Origin: Opitutales bacterium
Lineage (GTDB): Bacteria; Verrucomicrobiota; Verrucomicrobiia; Opitutales; UBA9783
Assembly (NCBI GenBank): GCA_017479315.1
Contig: JAFVCI010000021.1
Location: 1 to 13,390, forward strand
DNA length: 13,390 bases
Direction: 5' to 3'
Numbering within the stretch: the first letter of the stretch is position 1; the number at the start of each line of letters is the position of its first letter. The notes beneath the pieces were generated by a model, which had not been told where the DNA came from, made no database searches, and worked only from the letters and a program-made list of their open reading frames with translations. Shown here piece after piece: positions 1 to 7,695 of the stretch. The translations under genes and the position numbers were made by a program.

Positions 1-132
1 CTCGATGCCCGGTAAACGGATCAAACGCGCGACCGACACGGAAGATACCCGATGCCGCCCACTACCGATGCAACCTGACAGTGCAGCAAAAAACCCGTTA
101 AACGCAAATTGTCGAAAATACCGATTCTCCAT
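1..132 (-). CDS. Uncertain partial ORF running off the window edge
   Basis: An ATG at 130-132 (minus strand) opens a frame of 44 codons that stays open to base 1, so any gene would continue outside the window. The start of the peptide (MENRYFRQFAFNGFF) is aromatic and the visible end is basic; I recognise no domain. Only a weak purine context precedes the ATG and no clear Shine-Dalgarno sequence is visible. It lies on the same strand as rplS, about 280 bases downstream of it. A second minus frame here reads as plausible protein (ending FRVGRAFDPFTGHR) but has no start codon and a stop at 62-64, so it could be a remnant or chance. Low confidence that either is a gene. Confidence 0.2.
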   Translation of the reverse strand, partial: MENRYFRQFAFNGFFAALSGCIGSGRHRVSSVSVARLIRLPGIE

Positions 133-415
133 CCGGCGCGAGACGGGAACATGCGCCGTTGTTACGCGAACAAACTAAACCCGAAGCTTTCTTATCGTGC
201 AGAAAAACACTCCATGAAAGGTTCTCATTAAACAACCAATCGTGTACGCAAAAAGCCCGCAATCAAAGAACCCCCATATGTACCTGCGAGCACAAACCAT
301 ACCCTAACTCACAAAGAGAGCCAATCTGTTGCGCCCGTCCCCGGAAACGCCTGCCGACAGGCACAATAAACCCTCAAAAAGACGACCGAAGCGGGCACTT
401 GAACCCGCACACGCC
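133..415. other. Intergenic region downstream of rplS
   Basis: About 280 bases with no convincing gene. All three minus frames are broken by stops. A 41-codon minus ORF starting at 300 (MVCARRYIWGFF...) is Cys- and aromatic-rich and resembles no family I know. The plus-strand ORF at 159-452 has low-complexity, Pro/Lys/Arg-rich composition and overlaps the end of rplS antisense, so I do not count it. The only structured element I see is the hairpin directly after the rplS stop. Confidence 0.5.
376..408 (-). terminator. Weak candidate terminator after rplS
   Basis: Directly after the rplS stop, the minus strand forms a 5-bp GC stem (GCGGG at 408-404 with CCCGC at 395-391), extendable by a U-G wobble around a short loop. 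A run of five T lies at 380-376. The ten bases between stem and T-run are longer than in a canonical intrinsic terminator, so termination here is only a suggestion. The position, immediately after the last gene of a translation operon, is what makes it plausible. Confidence 0.35.
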
Positions 416-784
416 CTACTTTTTCGCAAAGAAACGCTTTTCGCGCACTTGAGACGCCGCCTTGCCGATACGCTTGCGGATATAGTACATCTTCGCACGA
501 TCCAACACAACACTCTCCTTGGTCACCTTAATGGCGACGATATTGGGCGAATGCAACGGAAACACACGCTCGACGCCGTAACCGTCTGCCACGCGACGTA
601 CGGTAAAAGACTCTGAAATTCCGATACCGCGACGCGAAATCACAATTCCCGTGAATTTCTGGATACGACTTTTATCGCCTTCTTTGATGTGAAGCGCAAC
701 CTCTATCTCGTCACCAACCTTAAACGGCGTAAGGTCCTTTTTCAGTTGCTCCGCGCCAATCTCTCTCAAAATCGCGTCATTCAT
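416..784 (-). CDS. rplS: Ribosomal protein L19 (bL19)
   Basis: Encodes bL19, a 50S subunit protein at the interface with the 30S subunit. The 122-residue product (E. coli: 115) shows the full family pattern. It has FKVGDEIEVALHIKEGDKSR near residues 21-40, then the SRRGIGISESFTVRR block with the conserved RRGxG turn. Next is GYGVERVFPLHSPNI and the C-terminal AKMYYIRKRIGKAA, which matches the family's KLYYLRxRxGKAA. It is the last gene of the rpsP-trmD-rplS group and starts 29 bases after the trmD stop, so co-transcription is likely. The ATG at 784 follows a weak GAG-type ribosome binding site. A few extra basic residues (REKRFFAKK) extend the C-terminus. Confidence 0.97.
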   Translation of the reverse strand: MNDAILREIGAEQLKKDLTPFKVGDEIEVALHIKEGDKSRIQKFTGIVISRRGIGISESFTVRRVADGYGVERVFPLHSPNIVAIKVTKESVVLDRAKMYYIRKRIGKAASQVREKRFFAKK

Positions 785-813
785 GGTTATTCTCAGTTAA
801 ATTTTTGGTATCT

Positions 814-1485
814 TTAGTTAAAAATTAAATCGGGTCTGCGACGAATAGTCCGCTTCATTTGTTGCTCCAAACGCCATCGGGCAATCGCTTCGTGGTTCCC
901 GGATAAGAGAACCTCGGGTACCTTTCCCCCGCGAAACGTCTCGGGACGCGTATATTGCGGGAACGACAACAAGCCCTCACGGAAACTGTCCTGCTGCAAC
1001 GACTGCTCATCACCCAACGTCCCCGGAAGCGTACGAACCACCGCGTCAATCAAAACCGCCGCCGGAAGCGTACCGTTCGTTAAAACGTAATCACCGATGG
1101 AAATTTCTTCATCCACACATTGAGACCGAAAACGCTCATCCACGCTTTCGTAGTGTCCCGAAACCAGCAACAAATGTTCTTTCTCCGCCAACTCACGCAC
1201 CTTCGGCATCGTCAAGGGGAAACCGTCGGGACACAAATACACCACGTGAGTGTGCCCGCCCTTTAAAGCCTCAACCGCTTCCGCAAGTGGTTCCGCCTGC
1301 AAAACCATCCCGGCACCGCCGCCAAACGGGCGTTCATCCACCGTCCGACGCTCATCCTTTGCCCAATCGCGCAAATTGTAAATCTGCAACGAAAACAGCC
1401 GCTCACGCAACGCACGCCCAATAATACTTTCGGAAACAAACCCCTCCAGCATCTTCGGGAAAAGCGTCAAAACATCGATCTTCAT
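814..1485 (-). CDS. trmD: tRNA (guanine37-N1)-methyltransferase TrmD
   Basis: SPOUT-class methyltransferase that uses S-adenosylmethionine to make m1G37 next to the anticodon in tRNAs reading CNN codons, preventing +1 frameshifting. At 223 residues it is shorter than E. coli TrmD (255), mainly by lacking a C-terminal extension. Visible family motifs are LTLFPKM (7-12), VDERPFGGGAGMV (49-61), the knot segment GHYESVDER (110-118), EISIGDYVLTNG (127-138), and R151 and D166 (QQDSF). The E. coli counterparts, R154 and D169, are the catalytic pair. SFPQYTRPE and VPEVLLSGNHEAI follow. The knot motif reads GHYES where E. coli has GRYEG. The start codon lies 45 bases after the rpsP stop with no obvious Shine-Dalgarno sequence. 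The rimM gene often found between them is absent. Confidence 0.97.
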   Translation of the reverse strand: MKIDVLTLFPKMLEGFVSESIIGRALRERLFSLQIYNLRDWAKDERRTVDERPFGGGAGMVLQAEPLAEAVEALKGGHTHVVYLCPDGFPLTMPKVRELAEKEHLLLVSGHYESVDERFRSQCVDEEISIGDYVLTNGTLPAAVLIDAVVRTLPGTLGDEQSLQQDSFREGLLSFPQYTRPETFRGGKVPEVLLSGNHEAIARWRLEQQMKRTIRRRPDLIFN

Positions 1486-1530
1486 TGCAATTTTGTCTAA
1501 AGGTTAAAACCCGACCGCTCCCGAAAATTC

Positions 1531-1782
1531 TCAGGAAGCCTTGCGCGAAATCTTCATCAGATGACGCACGGTATCCGTAGGCTGCGCACCCTTCGAGAGC
1601 CAATAATCCGCACGCGCCACGTCCATTTTTACTTTCGAAGATTTATCCTTCGCAATCGGATTGTAAGAACCCAAAATCTCAACAAAACGACCGTCGCGCC
1701 GCATTGCCGCTTCCGCAACAACCACACGATACGCGGGACGATTTTTACACCCGAAACGTTGCAAACGTATTTTTAATGCCAT
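1531..1782 (-). CDS. rpsP: Ribosomal protein S16 (bS16)
   Basis: Encodes bS16, a small-subunit assembly protein that stabilises the 5' domain of 16S rRNA. The 83-residue product matches the family length (E. coli 82). It carries the signature MALKIRLQRFGCKNRPAYRV at the N-terminus, then VVAEAAMRRDGRFVEILGSYNPIA, and WLSKGAQPTDTVRHLM near the C-terminus. The start at 1782 is supported by a purine-rich GGGAAG sequence a few bases upstream. It is the first gene of the translation block. Upstream lie 137 bases separating it from the helicase-nuclease gene, with a perfect TTGACA hexamer, so I infer its own promoter rather than dependence on read-through from the helicase. Confidence 0.97.
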   Translation of the reverse strand: MALKIRLQRFGCKNRPAYRVVVAEAAMRRDGRFVEILGSYNPIAKDKSSKVKMDVARADYWLSKGAQPTDTVRHLMKISRKAS

Positions 1783-1813
1783 GGCTTCCCGTTAAAAACT
1801 CGATATCAGCCTC

Positions 1814-1842
1814 ATTGCGCGAATTTTTACGGAGAATGTCAA
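1814..1842 (-). promoter_or_regulatory. Candidate promoter of the rpsP-trmD-rplS operon
   Basis: On the minus strand a perfect TTGACA hexamer (1842-1837) is followed, after 17 bases, by CGCAAT (1819-1814), which keeps only the last three bases of the -10 consensus. The predicted transcript would have a leader of about 25 bases before the rpsP ATG. The -35 and the spacing are good and the -10 is weak, so this is tentative. Confidence 0.4.
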
Positions 1843-1905
1843 ATGTTTTTTGGGAAAATAATCCGATAAAAAATCACGTATCCGCCTGTTGTCTGTCGAA
1901 ACATA

Positions 1906-1917
1906 TATTTTAAAATA
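1906..1917. repeat. 12-base AT palindrome after the helicase-nuclease stop
   Basis: TATTTTAAAATA is a perfect palindrome starting three bases past the helicase stop codon (1920-1922). It has no GC stem, so it is a poor terminator. It may be chance in an AT-rich stretch or a protein-binding site. No better terminator is visible between the helicase and rpsP. Confidence 0.25.
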
Positions 1918-1919
1918 CT

Positions 1920-4900
1920 CTACATCATCCCTCGATGTTTCAATAATTCCCATAACGGTTCCAGGCAAGCTGCCTTATCGGCGTAAAATTCCGACTGTCG
2001 AATGCGAAAGAATTCCCAACCACATCGTTCCAACTGCCGTTGACGCTCCATATCCGCTTCATACTGTTCCGCACCGTGCCAATAATCACCGTCGCATTCA
2101 ATCGCCAATCGCTGGCTGCCGCTTTCAACCACCAAATCGATGCGTTTCAAACCGACCGGATATTGCGAAAAAACATGTAATTGTTTTCGTAATAATTCCA
2201 AAGCGACATCCGCCTCAAACCAACTGTCGAACGGTTGCGGCGGCTTTTGTAGCGATCGATCGTCGCGAAAGATGTGATATTCCAATTCCGATTGTTTGAG
2301 ATTTGAAATTTCCGCTTCAAGTTTTTCTTCAAAAAATGCGATTAAACGGTACCGCAAATCGTTTGGACTGCAATCTTCCAAACGAAGCGAATGAAACAAA
2401 ATCATTTGATCGCGCGCACGGCTGGCGGCAACATTGAAACGACGTTGATCTGCCGGTTTACTCAAAACTCCGTTGCGTTCGTTCGGAGCTGCCACCATCG
2501 ACAACAAAATCACATCCCGCTCATCTCCTTGGAAATGATACGGATTGCCGCAAACAATCTTTCGTTCCTCAAGAATTTTCGCCGAAAGACGATTTAACAG
2601 CAATTGATAAATAAGATCTGCCTGCGCGCTTCCCTGCAAAATCACCACACCGATCGTTTTCCTTTCATATGCGGGATCGCAACATATTTCGTCAATTTTA
2701 TCACAAACCGCTTCGGCTTCGGGACGATTGACAATACCCTGACCGTCGCCTTCGCGAAATCCGTCTTCCACAAACACCGATTGTAACGGCGACAGGCGGT
2801 TTTGGTCGAATTGACGCAACGGAATCAGCGGCGTATCACTGTAGCATAAGTCATTGCTGAAACGAATAATTTCCGGCATGCAGCGAAAATGTTCGCGCAA
2901 TGTGATCCCGCTCCCGAAACGAATTTTTGCGTGGTCAAATAAACTGCTGTCGGGATGAAAAGAGGTGGAAAACTCATAATCAAACAGATACTCTTTTTGC
3001 AATCGTTCAACACTGTCTTCTTTGATCCCGACGTTTTCAGGACTGATTTGCTTATCGTCACCGATAACAATCATTTTATCGGCAAATCCGAACAGCGGGA
3101 TACCCTCGATACCGCATTGCGAAGCTTCATCCACAATAACAACATCAAACTTCACACCTTCTTCGGTATCAAATGTGACGGTATCAAATACACGATCCAT
3201 CGGCATAATCCATGCCGGCACTACTTTTTTACATTCTTCCAGATGCCGGCGCGCATCCGCTTTCCATTTTTGAGCCTTCTTACCCGTTCCTTTCCCGATT
3301 TTTTGCACCGCCATCGCGTAAGCGTTCATATGTCGGCAATGTTCTTCCGCCAGTCGTTTAAAAAATGCGTCTTTGGCATAATTTTTTCCCAAGTTTTTTA
3401 AACATTCCAATTTTTCTTCTTCGATTTGGCGCAACCGCGCCTGCAGTGTTTTTAAATCTTCCTTCAAATAACCGCGGAAGTAATCATCCGCCTGTTTCCA
3501 TTCGCAGGCTCTTTGAAAATTTTCAATTCGCTCGGAACATAAAGCACTGTCGCAGTTTTTTTCGACCCATTCGAGCATTTTCGGAATAGATGCCTGCAAC
3601 GTTTCGCGACGTTTTCGAAAAGGGGTCAAACGTTCTTTTTCGAGCTTCAGTTTTTTGTTAAAAAGGTGTCGTATCATCTTTAGCTTATGCAGTTTTTCAT
3701 AACAAGCCTTATAACGTTCAATATCTCCCTCATGAAACGCATCCGTTAAATCTTTGCCGATCGTACTTCCTTTTTTCAAGGTTTCGACAAAAGCATTCAA
3801 AGGCGATTGGACTTTGTTTTTTAAATTCACCGCTGCCGAATTTTCCCGATTTTCCCATGCTTCAAAATTTTCAAAAGGATATGTCAATAAATCCGACAAT
3901 AATTTTTTATCAAAAAAACCAATTTGTATATTATCCGAAAGGTTCAATTTCAAAACCAACTTCAGAAGTTCCCGAATATGCTTCAATGTTTTCAATTGTT
4001 CACTACATGTTCCGTCGGTTTTTTGCTTGAAATCTTCCAATAACTTACGGATGTTTTTCTTTAATTCCAACAAAGTACGGAATTTTCGAAAATCTTCCGC
4101 CTCTTCCAACTTTCGACCGTTGATTGTAACGGATTGCAACAAGTAAAGCCGCCGCTTCACAATTCTCGGTCGAAACCAACCAAAACCCAATTTGCCGCCG
4201 TTGCTTATATGGCGTTCCAAACAAACCGCATCTTCCAAAAGAATTTCAAGACTTACTTCCTCCGGGAAATGCAGACTTCCCAAGGATGAAAAATGTTCTT
4301 CAAACAACAGAAGACACTTTTGCAAGGCTTTATACAACACCTCCAAATCATTCGATACCCCCGCTCTTAACCCATCCGATATTTCCGCCAACCAAGTCGC
4401 ATCGGTCGGTAACATTTTTTGCAAAACAACTTTTACGATTGGCAACACTGCTTCTTCGTTTCGACGATACTTGGAGCCGCAATAACGAGCAAAATCCACC
4501 CATGTAACGAAAGTTTCCGGAGACGGAAGAGCACAAAATGTATTTTCCGAAGCGGAACAACATGAAAAATTTTCGATATCGGAAATTCTCTCTTTTGTAA
4601 AATATTCGCAATCCCTCAAATGTTCCGATAAACTCCGTTTAAAAGCATCAAAATCTTCAATCTTCAACGATAAATCTCCATCTTCGAGCCATCCATATTG
4701 CTCGCGATCCTTTTGCACCGCCCGCACAATGTCCGTCGGGGTTCCGAAATAATGTTCGTTGATGTAATGTTTCTTTGTTTCCGCTTCCCTTCCGTCCCGA
4801 AGTTTTCGGGATAAAACCGCCTCTTCTTCACGCAAATTGCGAAGTTTCGAAGTCATTTTCTCGATCGTATTTCGAACTCGCTTCGAACTAAAAGTTTCGG

Positions 4901-6215
4901 CTTCTTCAATCAAAGCCCTTACGTTTGCCGCCAACGCATCCGAGGCTTCCCGATCGTTGCCGATGATACTGAGGGATAATTGACGAAATTCCTCGGGCAA
5001 TAAATTTTGAAGCACTTTCAAAGCACGTTCCGTTTTCGCGGTGATCAAAATGCGTTTCTCTTTTGCCAATAAGTGGCAAATCAGATTGGCGATGGTATGC
5101 GATTTACCGGTTCCGGGAGGTCCCTGAACAACCACGCAATCCGAAACTTCCAATTTTCGAACAATCTTCTTCTGTTCCTCGTTGGAAGGTTTCGGAAAAT
5201 AAATTTCGACATCCCGACATTGGAGGTTACCGTTGCTCTCGTCCGATGTTCTTTTCTCTCCTCCGTCGGAAATTTCAGAAAATTTTTTCAGAAACTTTGG
5301 AACCTTTCCCGTTGTTTCAACGGAGTCTTCAATTTCGTTCATGCATCGGAAGAAACCCGAAGAGGAACGCTTCCGCAAAAACAATCCGGGCGTGAAGGAA
5401 ATGCGCGGTGTTTCGGCGTATGTCCGTTGAAACGCATTATCGACATCATAAACGCCGTCGGCACTTAAACTGTGTACAAATTTCGTCAAAAATTGTCCGA
5501 TTGTCTCCCGAGCACATATATCGGTTCCGATGGTTTCGATAAAATCCTTATGTTCCGACAGCTTGCAGAGCGATTGAACGTTTTCATCCAGCATATCGAT
5601 TTCAACCGCAACCGACACGGCACGTTCGCTCGGAATAAGCGTGAACTCACGAGCTTCCGCATCAAATTGGAATTCAACTTCCAACGTGACAACGGGACGA
5701 CAAATTTTTCCCCACTGCAACAGACCGACCCCACACACCAATTCAAGCTGTTCTTTTTCCTGTTCCCATTTTTGGTACAGCAAAAACAAGTCGTTATACT
5801 CCTGCTTGGCACAAAACCACTCGGCGTAAGCTTTTTTATAGACTTCCAATTGCTTTAAAAATTCCTCAAATGCCGGCGGAATGTCCGGGAATTTTTCCAA
5901 AAATAACGTTTCGCCGTTTTCATCCGTAATTGCCGTTTTTAAAATCGGATCTTCACCGCCTTTATCCAACCAACGATCGAGATCGTCGGAGGGCTTCGGC
6001 TCTATCGGTTCTTCGGGAAGGGTAAAACGAAACAAAAAATCCTCTTTGGAAACATCTCCCAAGAGGGGCGCTTCCATTCCCCCTACCCGCAAATGCTCTA
6101 TCCAAAGCGTTTTTTCGTATCGTTCGTACGATTTAACGCCTGTGAACTTTAATTTGGACAAAGCTTTTATGTACCGAAGCAATCGCAAAGTTTTATCGAG
6201 GCAAATATCATCCAT
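1920..6215 (-). CDS. SF1 (UPF1-like) helicase fused to Vsr/DUF559-like nuclease, candidate defence protein
   Basis: A 1431-residue, probably cytosolic ATP-dependent nucleic-acid motor with its own nuclease. Residues 1-330 are an uncharacterised N-terminal region. A Q-type motif (SNEEQKKIV, about 344) precedes Walker A GPPGTGKS (365-372) and TAKTERALKVL (about 392). The other SF1 motifs are Walker B VDEASQ (1028-1033), GDDKQ (1052-1056), LREHFRC (1106-1112), FQGDERDV (1228-1235) and RRFNVAASRAR (1258-1268). Between motifs I and II lie about 650 residues, rich in Lys/Glu/Leu and probably helical or coiled coil. The last 110 residues match the PD-(D/E)xK Vsr/DUF559 fold: WFEAD (E1334), RIDLVVE (D1360), AIECDGDYWH (E1373, D1375, H1380), then the RCGWEFFRIR segment. 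All key residues are present, so both activities should be intact. The DUF4011-type LLDLxxRN motif seen in some similar fusions is not visible. The middle of the gene is strikingly AT-rich. Helicase-nuclease identity is firm; a defence role is inferred. Confidence 0.92.
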   Translation of the reverse strand: MDDICLDKTLRLLRYIKALSKLKFTGVKSYERYEKTLWIEHLRVGGMEAPLLGDVSKEDFLFRFTLPEEPIEPKPSDDLDRWLDKGGEDPILKTAITDENGETLFLEKFPDIPPAFEEFLKQLEVYKKAYAEWFCAKQEYNDLFLLYQKWEQEKEQLELVCGVGLLQWGKICRPVVTLEVEFQFDAEAREFTLIPSERAVSVAVEIDMLDENVQSLCKLSEHKDFIETIGTDICARETIGQFLTKFVHSLSADGVYDVDNAFQRTYAETPRISFTPGLFLRKRSSSGFFRCMNEIEDSVETTGKVPKFLKKFSEISDGGEKRTSDESNGNLQCRDVEIYFPKPSNEEQKKIVRKLEVSDCVVVQGPPGTGKSHTIANLICHLLAKEKRILITAKTERALKVLQNLLPEEFRQLSLSIIGNDREASDALAANVRALIEEAETFSSKRVRNTIEKMTSKLRNLREEEAVLSRKLRDGREAETKKHYINEHYFGTPTDIVRAVQKDREQYGWLEDGDLSLKIEDFDAFKRSLSEHLRDCEYFTKERISDIENFSCCSASENTFCALPSPETFVTWVDFARYCGSKYRRNEEAVLPIVKVVLQKMLPTDATWLAEISDGLRAGVSNDLEVLYKALQKCLLLFEEHFSSLGSLHFPEEVSLEILLEDAVCLERHISNGGKLGFGWFRPRIVKRRLYLLQSVTINGRKLEEAEDFRKFRTLLELKKNIRKLLEDFKQKTDGTCSEQLKTLKHIRELLKLVLKLNLSDNIQIGFFDKKLLSDLLTYPFENFEAWENRENSAAVNLKNKVQSPLNAFVETLKKGSTIGKDLTDAFHEGDIERYKACYEKLHKLKMIRHLFNKKLKLEKERLTPFRKRRETLQASIPKMLEWVEKNCDSALCSERIENFQRACEWKQADDYFRGYLKEDLKTLQARLRQIEEEKLECLKNLGKNYAKDAFFKRLAEEHCRHMNAYAMAVQKIGKGTGKKAQKWKADARRHLEECKKVVPAWIMPMDRVFDTVTFDTEEGVKFDVVIVDEASQCGIEGIPLFGFADKMIVIGDDKQISPENVGIKEDSVERLQKEYLFDYEFSTSFHPDSSLFDHAKIRFGSGITLREHFRCMPEIIRFSNDLCYSDTPLIPLRQFDQNRLSPLQSVFVEDGFREGDGQGIVNRPEAEAVCDKIDEICCDPAYERKTIGVVILQGSAQADLIYQLLLNRLSAKILEERKIVCGNPYHFQGDERDVILLSMVAAPNERNGVLSKPADQRRFNVAASRARDQMILFHSLRLEDCSPNDLRYRLIAFFEEKLEAEISNLKQSELEYHIFRDDRSLQKPPQPFDSWFEADVALELLRKQLHVFSQYPVGLKRIDLVVESGSQRLAIECDGDYWHGAEQYEADMERQRQLERCGWEFFRIRQSEFYADKAACLEPLWELLKHRGMM

Positions 6216-6226
6216 GGACGCAGCTC

Positions 6227-6254
6227 ATTATGGCTTTGCCTATACAAAACACAA
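6227..6254 (-). promoter_or_regulatory. Candidate promoter just upstream of the helicase-nuclease
   Basis: On the minus strand TTGTGT (6254-6249) is separated by 16 bases from CATAAT (6232-6227), a 5-of-6 match to the -10 consensus. It sits in the 56-base gap after the permease stop. Only 11 bases separate the -10 from the ATG, so the transcript would carry a very short leader. No strong Shine-Dalgarno sequence precedes this ATG, which is consistent with that. Tentative. Confidence 0.35.
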
Positions 6255-6271
6255 GATTTAACGGTACCCCG

Positions 6272-7402
6272 TCACCCCATCACATGCAAACATTCGCAAA
6301 TCACCACCGCCGCACCTACCCACCAACAAATGCGGTACGAAATCGTAATGCGTTCGCCGCTTGTTTTGAGCAATCGGTACGGTCCGAAGACGGCAAATAC
6401 GGTACAAATCACGCCGACGATCGCAAAAATGGCGACAAAGGCATTCGGGCAGAGGAAGTTGATAACGATTGGTATGAAACAAACGACCAAACGTGCCACG
6501 CTCTTTGGCATATGAGTTCCAAGTGCATGCATCATACCGACGGCAACCCCGATCGCTGAAGTTGTAATTCCGAACACGGTTAAAAATTTCAGAAGCGTTT
6601 CGATTAAATCCGACCCTGATGCTTTACAGAGGAATTTTGTCAACTCGCCGACAGACACCCGGTGCGCCTGCATTTGTCGAAAAAATTCTGGATTGCCTTC
6701 GAAGATTTTCGTCAACACGCACACCGTCCACGAAAGATACACGGTCACAATAAGCAATAAACCGATAAAAATCGCCAAACGAACTTTACGAACATCATGT
6801 TCCAGGTAGGCATATACGTGCGGACAAACCATTTGCATGACGAAAGAGCAGAAAATGACCGGCAGAAACGTCGGTACTTCGCGCCATTGCGGAGTTGCAA
6901 GCAATAATTCCGACGGTACGTTGGAAAAACCGATGGTAAAAACGGCAGACGCAATAATACCGACCAGCAACAGTACGAAAACGGAATTTAAGTTGGCGAA
7001 GACGGTCTCTTTTAAACAGAGGCACAAAAATAAACCGCAACCGCAGGCGATAACGACACCGCCGTAATTGAATGACCAATTTTTGCTGACGGTATCGGCA
7101 AGCGCGGAAAAATAGGCGGTTAAAACCGCAAACGACAATCCGTAAAAACTCGCGGAAAGCATTCCGAAGGTCAGCTTGTCGCCGTATTTTTTTGCAATGT
7201 CCACCACCGAAGCGGGCGTTTGACAAATTTCATTCAATCGAACAACCATCATGGAGGTATGGCAGCTGACGAACAGCATCAGCAAAATCGTGACCGTCAA
7301 CAATCCGATACCGATATTGACCGAGGTCATCGGCAACGCAAGCAGCCCGGCTCCGATCGACGTTCCGGCAACGAGTAATGACGAATGCAGTATTTTTCTC
7401 AT
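6272..7402 (-). CDS. Aromatic amino acid permease, TyrP/HAAAP family (array copy 1)
   Basis: Inner-membrane proton-coupled amino acid importer of the Trp/Tyr permease family. The frame is open to 7528, but I chose the ATG at 7402 (376 residues): it aligns with all four paralogs (MRKILHSSLLVAGTSIGAG) and has an AAAAGGAAA ribosome binding site just upstream. About 11 membrane helices are expected. Family landmarks are GTSIGAGLLALPM (13-25), LPVIFCSFVMQ in helix 6 (about 190-200), a basic loop (EHDVRKVR), VSVGELTKFLC (249-259) and TTSAIGVAVG (about 270-280). It is the most divergent copy: it has Cys or Ala at positions others keep, GPYRLL where the rest have VPYYL/MPYYL/VPYKL, and a C-terminal WWVG segment. 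It is preceded by 328 non-coding bases, so it probably has its own promoter. Substrate (Tyr, Trp, Phe or other) cannot be read from sequence. Confidence 0.93.
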   Translation of the reverse strand: MRKILHSSLLVAGTSIGAGLLALPMTSVNIGIGLLTVTILLMLFVSCHTSMMVVRLNEICQTPASVVDIAKKYGDKLTFGMLSASFYGLSFAVLTAYFSALADTVSKNWSFNYGGVVIACGCGLFLCLCLKETVFANLNSVFVLLLVGIIASAVFTIGFSNVPSELLLATPQWREVPTFLPVIFCSFVMQMVCPHVYAYLEHDVRKVRLAIFIGLLLIVTVYLSWTVCVLTKIFEGNPEFFRQMQAHRVSVGELTKFLCKASGSDLIETLLKFLTVFGITTSAIGVAVGMMHALGTHMPKSVARLVVCFIPIVINFLCPNAFVAIFAIVGVICTVFAVFGPYRLLKTSGERITISYRICWWVGAAVVICECLHVMG

Positions 7403-7453
7403 AGTATTTCCTTTTGTTACAAAAAATAAAAAGATATGAGGGAGAGTTTCTTC

Positions 7454-7466
7454 TGCGCTTAGCGCA
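7454..7466. promoter_or_regulatory. Inverted repeat upstream of permease copy 1
   Basis: TGCGCT-T-AGCGCA is a 6-bp inverted repeat with one central base, 52 bases upstream of the copy 1 start codon. It is the only GC-rich symmetrical element in this otherwise AT-rich stretch, so it could be an operator. An attenuator-type hairpin is unlikely because a one-base loop is sterically poor. Confidence 0.3.
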
Positions 7467-7634
7467 AAAACAAAACCACGGAAGACAAAATAATGCCCCC
7501 TTCGGAGACAACACGATCCCTCTCGCACGATAATAACGGCGACCGCTTGGAGAAACTCGCTATATCCTCTGTCTCCACGAGATCAACACTTCCATTACCA
7601 TACAAAACAAGATCGAAGGCAAGTTTTTTTAACA

Positions 7635-7652
7635 AATTTTTAAACAAAAATT
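7635..7652. repeat. AT-rich inverted repeat
   Basis: AATTTTT and AAAAATT flank the four bases AAAC, giving a 7-bp AT-only stem in a very AT-rich tract (about 7624-7668). It may be a bent-DNA or promoter-proximal element, or simply chance in AT-rich sequence. Confidence 0.25.
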
Positions 7653-7695
7653 GAAAATTCTTTTAAAAGCGCCCCTAAAAGCAACAATCACACAG

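Noticed and set aside
376..420. tRNA T-arm-like sequence (GCGGG, TTCAAGT, CCCGC) after rplS
   Set aside because: The loop has one extra base, no matching acceptor strand is found at the expected distance, and that side would lie inside rplS coding sequence. Treated as a hairpin only.
159..452. 97-codon plus-strand ORF
   Set aside because: Overlaps the end of rplS antisense, has biased Pro/Lys/Arg composition and no recognisable domain.
1889..2299. 136-codon plus-strand ORF
   Set aside because: Antisense to the nuclease domain of the helicase, whose catalytic residues are clear in the minus frame.
2955..3401. 148-codon plus-strand ORF opposite the helicase
   Set aside because: Antisense shadow over conserved helicase motifs II and III; no family resemblance or start context.
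7403..7528. 42-residue N-terminal extension of permease copy 1
   Set aside because: No paralog has it, it lacks a ribosome binding site at 7528, and the internal ATG at 7402 has a good one and aligns with the family.
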